NCBI GenBank assembly: GCA_040752395.1
Contig: JBFMHD010000197.1
Location: 1-5,264, forward strand
Origin: JBFMHD01 sp040752395 [NCBI: Candidatus Hydrogenedentota bacterium]
GTDB taxonomy: Bacteria; JBFMHD01
Direction of reading: 5' to 3'
Length of the DNA stretch: 5,264 nucleotides
The notes beneath the pieces are model-generated. The model did no database searches. It worked only from the letters and a program-made list of their open reading frames with translations, and was not told the origin of the DNA. Below, piece by piece: positions 1-5,259 of the stretch. The stretch's first letter is position 1. Every line of letters starts with the position of its first letter. The position numbers were made by a program, and so were the translations under genes.

Positions 1-1607
1 AACCTGATTTTAATGGGTTTATTGTTTTTATCAAATTTAACTATAAACAGACCAGGGTCAAAATATTCAGCATAAACCTTTTCATCTCTTGTATTTGATA
101 ACAGGTCATAACCTCGTATTTCTACTGGTTTACTAATTTTTAAAACACCAAGTATCGTTGGGAATATATCAAGTATAGTTGCGATAGAGTTATCCTCACC
201 TGTTATTAATCTGTCAGGATATAAAATCACCAGAGGTATTTTCAGTAGGTTATTATGTAAGGACCCCATATGTCCCCAGAGATTATGTTCAAAGATATTC
301 TCTCCGTGGTCCGAAGTAATGATTATCATTGATTTGTCAAATCTTTGTTTATCTCTGCTTAATATTTCGAAGAGATTTTTCAGGCAATCATCAAGATAAT
401 TTATAGCTGCGAGATAGTATTTATAAAAAAACGTTCTATCTTCTTGGGTATAAGTCAGTTTTGTATTTTTATCATATCTAATTTTTTTATATCTATTCAT
501 ATATTCATCTTTTGGTGGCTGATAACCCAGCCATTTATTTTTATAAGAATATGGCGAGACGTAAGGTTTATGGCATTCGAGCCAGTTAATAAAAATAAAT
601 CTTGGTCCTTTTTTATAAAAAAGCAAATTTTTAAGAAACTGTAACGACTGGTTAGCACCCATATCATGATCATCTAAATTCATAAAATAATGAAACAATC
701 TTAATAAAACAAAGTTATTTCTTACAAAGGGGAGAGAATAAAATCCTTTAAACCCGAGTATATTATGTATATTCAGAGCAACGATCGGATTAGCGCAGAG
801 TGCGTATGTGTTATAATCATTTTCAAGGAGTATCTCCTGGAGTGTAACCCAATCAGGGGACTCATCAAGCGTTTTATCACCGCTTACAGCTCCATGTTCG
901 GTTGTGTATTTAGAGGTAAAGAGCGAGGTATGAGCAGGGAGCGTCCAGGGCGAGACTGTGTAAGCATTATTATATACAACTGCTTTGTCTTTAAGTGTTT
1001 CAAGGAAGGGTGTGGTTTTTCTTTCTTTATAATAGAGCGAAACGTCTTTTTGTCTTAAAGTATCAAGGACTATTAAATATATATCAGGCTTCTCATTTTT
1101 GGTTGGTGCATCAAAACTGAGTAAACCCCAGAGAGTAATTAAAACTGCAAATATAAGAAAAAGGAGTCTGTTTTTCACTTCTAAATGGAGATTACGTTTA
1201 AGTCCTGATAATATAAGATAGATGCTTATAGCTAATAACGCTACACCCGAAGTCGCACCTGCTCCATGTAACGAAAAGATAGTGCATCTGGACGGCAATA
1301 CATCCCAGTTAATAACCAGTCCAACGGCTATAAATATAAAAAAAGCAAGTAGTAAAAGTTCGATATCTATTTTAAATTTTAAAAGCCTGTTAATTAACTT
1401 AAGGAAGAAACCAGAGGAGATAAAAAATAACGTATAAACAGCAAGAACATAAAGAAAGAATAAAATTTCATTGATAAGATGGTTCGGAAAGAGGTATAAT
1501 ATTTGTGGTCTATAAAGAAGATAGATATGTGTAGAGAAGATAAGATAAATTGTTTCAATAATGAGACAGATAAAACCTACTCTCAAAAAATCTTTGAAAT
1601 CTTTCAT
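1..1607 (-). CDS. Sulfatase-superfamily membrane phosphotransferase-like protein (3' end outside window)
   Basis: The minus-strand frame is open for 535 codons from ATG at 1607-1605 to the window edge, so the C-terminus is missing. Five hydrophobic stretches (about residues 11-30, 46-66, 83-100, 118-136, 147-165) precede a sulfatase/alkaline-phosphatase fold domain, the topology of LtaS and EptA. Visible motifs: LDTLR (D182), the nucleophile region WTLPAHTS (T222), H346 in CHKPY, and SDHGE (D433, H434) followed by GHMG (H446). The nucleophile position, two residues before the conserved Pro, is Thr, not the Cys/Ser needed for formylglycine. I infer a phospho-group transferase or phosphodiesterase acting outside the membrane, not a sulfatase; the substrate is unknown. 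An in-frame TAG at 1632-1634 limits the start; no well-spaced ribosome binding site is seen (GAG abuts the ATG). Its first codons overlap the B2-like gene head-to-head. A role in the neighbouring peptide pathway is possible but unproven. Confidence 0.88.
   Translation of the reverse strand, partial: MKDFKDFLRVGFICLIIETIYLIFSTHIYLLYRPQILYLFPNHLINEILFFLYVLAVYTLFFISSGFFLKLINRLLKFKIDIELLLLAFFIFIAVGLVINWDVLPSRCTIFSLHGAGATSGVALLAISIYLILSGLKRNLHLEVKNRLLFLIFAVLITLWGLLSFDAPTKNEKPDIYLIVLDTLRQKDVSLYYKERKTTPFLETLKDKAVVYNNAYTVSPWTLPAHTSLFTSKYTTEHGAVSGDKTLDESPDWVTLQEILLENDYNTYALCANPIVALNIHNILGFKGFYSLPFVRNNFVLLRLFHYFMNLDDHDMGANQSLQFLKNLLFYKKGPRFIFINWLECHKPYVSPYSYKNKWLGYQPPKDEYMNRYKKIRYDKNTKLTYTQEDRTFFYKYYLAAINYLDDCLKNLFEILSRDKQRFDKSMIIITSDHGENIFEHNLWGHMGSLHNNLLKIPLVILYPDRLITGEDNSIATILDIFPTILGVLKISKPVEIRGYDLLSNTRDEKVYAEYFDPGLFIVKFDKNNKPIKIR
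1471..1500 (+). promoter_or_regulatory. Putative sigma70-type promoter of the B2-like protease gene
   Basis: TTGATA at 1471-1476 and a perfect TATAAT at 1495-1500 are separated by 18 bases. Transcription would begin near 1507, placing the ATG at 1527 about 20 bases downstream and ruling out the TTG at 1503 as a start on this transcript. The promoter lies inside the 5' part of the sulfatase-like gene on the other strand. In AT-rich DNA such boxes occur by chance, but the exact -10 and the fitting position favour a real site. Confidence 0.5.
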
Positions 1608-1991
1608 CTCTTTTTTCTGTTTTGTTATGCTCTATATTTCAGAGTATATATTTTTATTTTACTAAAGACAAAGGGTCTTGATAAAGTACTGAGATCAATC
1701 AAGCCGCTTAATAATTTTTTTTCTTTTTTTATAAACTATATTAAAACCATTGAAAACTCAAGAATTTTAAATTTAATTAATTATACCTGCCTCTATAGGG
1801 CGCTTCTTATCTATAAGATATTATTAATTTCAGATGAGAAGCTCGAGTTTATTATAAGCGTCAAAAAAGATAGTAGTATTTTCAGTGCGCATAGCTGGAT
1901 AAAACATAAGAATACAATCCATCTTACTCCAAAAATAGAGGAATATAGTGAGATTTACGTTTTTAACAATAGGAGCAGAACTCAGGTATAG
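1527..1991 (+). CDS. Lasso B2-like transglutaminase-fold leader peptidase
   Basis: A 154-residue protein resembling the lasso-peptide B2 proteins (transglutaminase-like superfamily), which are cysteine proteases that cut the leader from a RiPP precursor. The N-terminal half has the usual hydrophobic helices (about residues 21-48, then KVLRSIKP). The catalytic half shows CLYRALLIYKILL with C88 as the likely nucleophile, then LEFIISVKK and FSAHSWIK with H122 as the likely catalytic His. The third acidic residue usually found about a dozen residues after the His is not obvious. ATG at 1527 is preferred: AAGAAG lies 6 bases upstream and a consensus promoter predicts a start site near 1507. A TTG at 1503 would add eight residues. 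The 3' end overlaps the precursor gene by 29 bases tail-to-tail; the 5' end overlaps the sulfatase-like gene by 81 bases head-to-head. It is inferred to process the adjacent precursor, delivered by the PqqD-like protein. Confidence 0.78.
   Translation: MCREDKINCFNNETDKTYSQKIFEIFHLFFLFCYALYFRVYIFILLKTKGLDKVLRSIKPLNNFFSFFINYIKTIENSRILNLINYTCLYRALLIYKILLISDEKLEFIISVKKDSSIFSAHSWIKHKNTIHLTPKIEEYSEIYVFNNRSRTQV
1643..1671 (-). promoter_or_regulatory. Possible promoter of the sulfatase-like gene
   Basis: On the minus strand TTGTCT (1671-1666) and TATACT (1648-1643) are 17 bases apart. This gives a start site near 1636 and a leader of about 29 bases before the ATG at 1607. It lies within the B2-like coding region. 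The -35 matches only four of six consensus bases, so this is tentative; read-through from the RRE operon is the alternative. Confidence 0.3.
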
Positions 1992-2145
1992 CGGTTCCGA
2001 CAGTCTGCGTGGTGCATCCACCTCCTCCTGCACAGCTTACATTAAGTGTCTCAGTGGGCGAGACCAGTGTTACTTTATCAATACTGCCGTATTTAATAAG
2101 AACAGGTTTTATAAATTTCTTCTTTTTTTTATAATTATCTTTCAT
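1963..2145 (-). CDS. RiPP precursor peptide with lasso-type leader and Cys/Gly core
   Basis: A 60-residue peptide read as the substrate of the adjacent radical SAM enzyme. The leader starts with a lysine run (residues 6-10), then F11-x2-P14-x-L16-x3-G20-x5-T26. This is the YxxPxLxxxGxxxxxT signature bound by lasso-pathway RRE (B1) proteins, with Phe for Tyr. After the hinge comes a small-residue core with four cysteines: C38 and C44 bracketing AGGGG, then C57 and C60 in a terminal CSYC. The start is fixed by an in-frame TGA two codons upstream. GAGGT sits directly against the ATG, unusually close, so translation is probably coupled to the radical SAM gene, whose TAA falls inside this gene's first codons (11-base overlap). 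The stop lies 29 bases inside the convergent B2-like gene. The modification is unknown; thioethers from the cysteines are the obvious guess. It is not an ordinary lasso core, since no cyclase is present in the window. Confidence 0.82.
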   Translation of the reverse strand: MKDNYKKKKKFIKPVLIKYGSIDKVTLVSPTETLNVSCAGGGGCTTQTVGTAIPEFCSYC

Positions 2146-3157
2146 ACCTCAATTTTGTGAACAGACACGATTGTTTAAATGGTTTTCTAAAATCACCATT
2201 ATTATCGCTATGTGCTAATCCCGGGCAAATAAAACAATCAGTTTTGAGCTTACATTTTGCGAAGCAACGTGTTTCAGTCAGAGAAAAATCAGCTAATTCC
2301 TTTAATTTTTCGTTATCATTCCAGAGCATTCCAAATCTTTTTTTAAACACATTCCCTGTTTTTAATCTCATACTTATACAGGGTAGAAGATCACCTGCTG
2401 CTGTGATCCCGGCAGTCGATTTAGCGAGACTGCAGCTTGTCTTTTTAACCTCACTCTCAATAATCTTTGCGCAATCTTTATACTCAACTAAATCACCTGT
2501 AATATTAATTATACTCTTTAATTGTGATTTTGCAAGTAAATGTTTCTGAATTTTTTTATTACCATTCCAATCAGGTGATATAAAATGCGAGTATCTAAAT
2601 GGGCATCCGAGTTTTTTAGAAAAATCCAGAACCGCTTCAAACTCTTTATAATTTTCTTTTAATAACTGCATTTTGAGATTTAATTTCAAGCCTTTATTTT
2701 TTGATAAGATGATATTATTAAAGACTATATCTCTTACCTCTTTTCCTGTGACATTTAAGTAAGTTTTTCCTGTGAACCCATAAATTGTTATATCCAGAGA
2801 AAAATAAGGATATTCCTTTAATTTATCTATCAGTTGAGGTGTCAGCAGCACCGCATTTGTAAATAAAATAACATTCATCTTCTTTTCCTGAATTATATAA
2901 TCAAGAATTTTTAAGATATCTTTATGCATCAGTGGTTCGCCGCCAGTGATAACAACTTCCAATGTCCCGGCCTCATAAACCTGCTCTATAACGTTTTTAA
3001 CTCTATCAAGTGTCATGAATAAATTTCTTTTATCAGGTGGTATATAACAATGGATACAATGTAGATTACATTTATTTGTAATTTCAAGCGAGATAAAAAG
3101 CGGGATTCTCTTTTTATTAAGTTTTGATTTAAGTACCGAGAATGGTCTAATCCTCAT
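2135..3157 (-). CDS. Radical SAM/SPASM peptide maturase
   Basis: A 340-residue radical S-adenosylmethionine enzyme. The Cx3Cx2C motif that binds the catalytic 4Fe-4S cluster is C30, C34, C37 (TNKCNLHCIHCY); the SAM-binding GGEP motif is at 72-75. A TIM-barrel core follows, then a C-terminal SPASM domain for auxiliary clusters: C242-x12-G255-x4-C260, then C298, C302, C308, C311 and C331. Enzymes of this build modify peptides (sactionine and ranthionine thioethers, the PqqE crosslink, mycofactocin). The start overlaps the stop of the PqqD-like gene as ATGA, with AGG four bases upstream, and its end overlaps the precursor gene by 11 bases. The three genes are thus very probably one translationally coupled operon. 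The cysteine spacing C-x3-C-x5-C-x2-C differs from the common C-x2-C-x5-C-x3-C. The substrate is inferred from position; the bond formed cannot be read from sequence. Confidence 0.93.
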   Translation of the reverse strand: MRIRPFSVLKSKLNKKRIPLFISLEITNKCNLHCIHCYIPPDKRNLFMTLDRVKNVIEQVYEAGTLEVVITGGEPLMHKDILKILDYIIQEKKMNVILFTNAVLLTPQLIDKLKEYPYFSLDITIYGFTGKTYLNVTGKEVRDIVFNNIILSKNKGLKLNLKMQLLKENYKEFEAVLDFSKKLGCPFRYSHFISPDWNGNKKIQKHLLAKSQLKSIINITGDLVEYKDCAKIIESEVKKTSCSLAKSTAGITAAGDLLPCISMRLKTGNVFKKRFGMLWNDNEKLKELADFSLTETRCFAKCKLKTDCFICPGLAHSDNNGDFRKPFKQSCLFTKLRYER

Positions 3158-3435
3158 ATAACCTGAATAAATCCTTCTTTAACCAGATCATTTAATAAAT
3201 CATCTATAGAAGCGGTTACAAGATCGATATCAGCATCATATTCATCACAACAGATATCAATGATTTCCTCGTATATTTTATTTTCAAAGAGTAGTTCCCA
3301 GATTCTCATACCGGTACTATTCAAGCTATAATAATGTTGTGTTTTAAAATTTAAAAATACGATCTCGTCACCGAAATTTTTCCATATCACCTTATCTGAA
3401 TTAATTTTAAACCTTTTTTTATTGAATTTTTTCAT
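3154..3435 (-). CDS. PqqD-like RiPP recognition element (RRE) protein
   Basis: A 93-residue PqqD-family winged-helix protein of normal length for a stand-alone RRE. Recognisable blocks are DKVIWKN and DEIVFLNF (the beta strands that grip the leader), HYYSLNSTGMRIWELL at 34-49, and a C-terminal helical part with DDLLNDLVKEGFI. Such proteins bind a precursor leader and present it to the modifying enzyme: PqqD to PqqE, MftB to MftC, and the lasso B1 protein to its B2 protease. Here one RRE may serve both the radical SAM enzyme next door and the B2-like protease, since the precursor leader has a lasso-type signature. It is the first gene of the minus-strand cluster, and its TGA overlaps the maturase ATG. 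There is no ribosome binding site before its ATG, and the predicted transcription start falls almost at the start codon. Confidence 0.9.
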   Translation of the reverse strand: MKKFNKKRFKINSDKVIWKNFGDEIVFLNFKTQHYYSLNSTGMRIWELLFENKIYEEIIDICCDEYDADIDLVTASIDDLLNDLVKEGFIQVI

Positions 3436-3442
3436 AGAATAT

Positions 3443-3471
3443 ATTATATAATTCTTTCAGGAACAATTCAA
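3443..3471 (-). promoter_or_regulatory. Promoter of the RRE-maturase-precursor operon (near-leaderless)
   Basis: On the minus strand TTGAAT (3471-3466) and a perfect TATAAT (3448-3443) are separated by 17 bases. The expected start of transcription is about 3436, next to the ATG at 3435, so the mRNA would be leaderless or nearly so. This agrees with the lack of any Shine-Dalgarno sequence before this gene. Confidence 0.55.
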
Positions 3472-3475
3472 TATT

Positions 3476-3560
3476 AAATTTCGGTTATTGATGTTCGGTG
3501 TTCGGTTCACCAATAACATAAAACCCAAAACCCATAACCAAAAACAAAAACACCGAATTT
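3476..3560. repeat. 85-base intergenic element with imperfect terminal inverted repeats
   Basis: The ends AAATTTCGGT (3476-3485) and ACCGAATTT (3552-3560) are inverted copies apart from one extra T. Just inside the left end, GTTATTGATG (3484-3493) pairs with CACCAATAAC (3508-3517) with one mismatched position, giving a 10-base stem and a 14-base loop that contains tandem GTTCGGT units. The right half is low-complexity (ACCCAAAACCCATAACC type, A/C only). It looks like a small dispersed palindromic or MITE-like element, or a decayed one. No transposase is present and copy number cannot be judged from this window. Confidence 0.5.
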
Positions 3561-3599
3561 AAGAACTCTACTTGGGATTGAGAAAGTATGGATTAAAAA

Positions 3600-3881
3600 A
3601 TGCAGAAGGTAAAATATGTTTGTAAAAGCTGTAATAAAATTATACCGGATAAAAAGACACGATATATACTTCAGATACAGCTGTTCGCAGATGGTGGCGT
3701 GTTTGAGCCTGATATTAATGATATGAATCGTGATTTAATAAAAGAGATGAAAGATTGTATAGCGCTTGCAAAGGACAAGAGTGAGGAAGAACTTAACTCT
3801 GAGATTTATGATGAATTTTATTTTATTTTATGTAAAAGCTGTCGTGATGAATTCTATAAAAAAATCAAGAAATTAATATGA
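3600..3881 (+). CDS. Small hypothetical protein with paired CKSC zinc knuckles
   Basis: A 93-residue acidic/basic protein of unknown function. It has two identical CKSC motifs, C8-C11 near the N-terminus and C78-C81 near the C-terminus, the pattern of a zinc ribbon in which both ends of the chain come together on one metal. Between them lie an ILQIQLF strand and a charged, probably helical middle (about 39-70) with an additional C53. No membrane or signal segment is seen. The ATG is preceded by an A-rich stretch without a clear ribosome binding site. It is divergent from the RRE gene across 164 bases and convergent with rdgB, leaving one base between the two stop codons. Nothing ties it to the peptide pathway. 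The open frame, the conserved-looking metal sites and the tight fit to rdgB make it likely to be a real gene; the function cannot be assigned. Confidence 0.75.
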   Translation: MQKVKYVCKSCNKIIPDKKTRYILQIQLFADGGVFEPDINDMNRDLIKEMKDCIALAKDKSEEELNSEIYDEFYFILCKSCRDEFYKKIKKLI

Positions 3882-3882
3882 A

Positions 3883-4500
3883 TCAACTCAGGAACTCTAA
3901 CATTTTTCTTATTGCGCGGGCACGATGTGATAACTCATCCTTTTCTTTAGGTTCCATTTCAGCGAACGTTCGGCCATCACCTTCATCTGGAACAAATATA
4001 GGGTCATAACCAAACCCATTCTTACCCCGTGGTTCAGATGCTATCTTACCTCTGACTTCGCCTCTGAACTTATAAACTTTATCGTTTCTGGAATTATATA
4101 ATACTAAAACACAGACAAATTTCGCTTTTCTATTTTTTTTATTTTTTAGTTTTTTAAGGAGATATTGACATCGTTCTTTATCATCTTTAATACCGCCATA
4201 CCGCGATGAATTTATTCCTGGTTCTCCTTTTAATGCGCTAACACATAAACCAGAATCATCAGAGACTATATGGAGGTGTTCAAAATTTTGAACCACTCCA
4301 TAAGCATCTGCAAACACCCTTGCTTTTAATAATGCATTCTTATAAAAACTTCTCGCTGTCTCAATCTCGTTTGTATCAATGTTTTTTATTTTGAGATACT
4401 CATTTATTATTTTTATTAATTTGTTGTTCCCTATAATTCGTTTGATTTCTTTTATCTTTGCTTTATTCGTAGTTGCAACAATGACTTCTATTGTTTTCAT
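3883..4500 (-). CDS. rdgB: XTP/dITP diphosphatase (Ham1/RdgB family)
   Basis: A 205-residue house-cleaning nucleotide pyrophosphatase that hydrolyses XTP, dITP and ITP to monophosphates plus pyrophosphate, keeping deaminated purines out of DNA and RNA in the cytoplasm. Family signatures: ATTNKAK at 9-15 (phosphate binding), EIETARSFYKNALLKA at 45-60 (usually ETGxTFxENAxxKA), SDDSGLCV at 80-87 with the metal-binding acidic pair, GEPGINSSRYGG at 92-103, GFGYDPIF at 162-169 (base recognition), and SHRARA at 191-196. Length is normal, and the start MKTIEVIVATTNK matches the family. It follows rph after 24 bases on the same strand, a common pairing, so co-transcription is likely. No Shine-Dalgarno sequence is evident in that gap. 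A slight divergence is Ala-Arg replacing the usual Gly-x in the ETG motif. Confidence 0.96.
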   Translation of the reverse strand: MKTIEVIVATTNKAKIKEIKRIIGNNKLIKIINEYLKIKNIDTNEIETARSFYKNALLKARVFADAYGVVQNFEHLHIVSDDSGLCVSALKGEPGINSSRYGGIKDDKERCQYLLKKLKNKKNRKAKFVCVLVLYNSRNDKVYKFRGEVRGKIASEPRGKNGFGYDPIFVPDEGDGRTFAEMEPKEKDELSHRARAIRKMLEFLS

Positions 4501-4524
4501 AAAGCTATAATCGCAGAGTTCTTG

Positions 4525-5250
4525 TTATAATAATTGGTGTGCGAGTAAATTCTTTTCTGCTTTGATCAGCTGTTGTATGCCGTACCAGCCATATTCTATC
4601 ATTCTATCAAGCTGTTTTTTATCAAAGACCTCTTCTTCACCAGTTGCCTGTACCTCAACCAATTCTTTCTTATCAGTCATAACAAGATTCATATCAACGC
4701 TACAAGCAGAATCTTCTTCATAGTTAAGATCAAGTATAACCTCGCCATCAAGTATGCCAACACTTATAGCAGCTAAATATCTTTCAACAGGCATTTTTTC
4801 AATAACATTCTCTTTTAAAAGTTTTCTCAAAGCTAAAACAAGTGCAATAAATCCACCTGTAATAGAAGCTGTCCGTGTGCCGCCATCTGCCTGCAATACA
4901 TCACAATCAATTATTATGTGTTTCTCCGGGATAAGGCTTAAATCAACAACTGCTCTCAAACTTCTTCCTATCAGTCTTTGAATCTCATGGGTTCTGCCTT
5001 TTATCTTGCCTTTTACCGATTCCCGAGGCACCCTTGTCTGTGAAGACCTCGGCAACATCGAATATTCAGCATCGATCCAGCCTTTACCTGTATCTTTAAT
5101 AAAAGGCGGCACATATTCATCAAGTGTTGCGCAACATAAAACCTGCGTGCTACCCATTTTAATAAGAGATGAACCTTCAGCGTATTTATTTGGGTTTAAA
5201 ATAATCTCAAATGGTCTAATTTCTTTTTGTTTTCGTCTGTCAGCTCTCAC
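4525..5250 (-). CDS. rph: Ribonuclease PH
   Basis: A 241-residue phosphorolytic 3'-5' exoribonuclease that trims tRNA 3' ends, using phosphate and releasing nucleoside diphosphates; members work as ring-shaped hexamers in the cytoplasm. The whole protein aligns by eye with the family: N-terminal RADRR, STQVLCCATL, AEYSMLPRSS, GRTHEIQRLIGRSLR (85-99, R86), DCDVLQADGGTRTASITG (115-132, with the GTR phosphate site at 124-126), EEDSACSVDMN (178-188, D180 and D186 as metal/catalytic acids), and VEVQATGEE. The start is GTG at 5250-5248, nine bases after AGGAG at 5264-5260, at the very edge of the window; the family N-terminus R-x-D-x-R fits this start. It is the upstream member of the rph-rdgB pair. 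Confidence 0.97.
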   Translation of the reverse strand: MRADRRKQKEIRPFEIILNPNKYAEGSSLIKMGSTQVLCCATLDEYVPPFIKDTGKGWIDAEYSMLPRSSQTRVPRESVKGKIKGRTHEIQRLIGRSLRAVVDLSLIPEKHIIIDCDVLQADGGTRTASITGGFIALVLALRKLLKENVIEKMPVERYLAAISVGILDGEVILDLNYEEDSACSVDMNLVMTDKKELVEVQATGEEEVFDKKQLDRMIEYGWYGIQQLIKAEKNLLAHQLL

Positions 5251-5259
5251 GATAGTTAT

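Noticed and set aside
765-1058. Plus-strand open frames at 444-644, 765-1058 and 1222-1437
   Set aside because: They are antisense to the sulfatase-like gene, whose catalytic motifs and membrane helices are clear, and their translations have no recognisable features.
1503-1526. TTG start for the B2-like gene, with GAGG eight bases upstream
   Set aside because: It lies before the transcription start predicted from TTGATA-18-TATAAT, and ATG at 1527 has its own AAGAAG six bases upstream. It remains a fallback if the promoter is wrong.
1830-2033. Minus-strand open frame starting inside the precursor core
   Set aside because: It is out of frame with the precursor, begins at the poly-Gly codons that imitate a ribosome binding site, and runs antisense to the catalytic region of the B2-like gene.
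2012-2033. Rho-independent terminator after the B2-like gene
   Set aside because: The stem is only five bases and no T-run follows on the plus strand.
1948-2160. Plus-strand open frame over the precursor
   Set aside because: It is a shadow of the precursor and the maturase end; the minus-strand reading has a leader motif, a fixed start and operon overlaps.
2157-2549. Plus-strand open frame of 130 codons
   Set aside because: It lies entirely within the radical SAM gene on the opposite strand and mirrors its SPASM cysteine region.
1963-3435. Calling the locus an ordinary lasso peptide cluster
   Set aside because: The leader signature, RRE and B2-like protease fit, but there is no asparagine-synthetase-like cyclase in the window, and a radical SAM enzyme and a cysteine-rich core are present instead.
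3561-3599. Promoter for the plus-strand CKSC protein
   Set aside because: TATGGAT near 3587 is a poor -10 and no matching -35 at a normal distance was convincing.
4573-4981. Plus-strand frames at 4573-4776 and 4754-4981
   Set aside because: Both are antisense to RNase PH, which is unambiguous.
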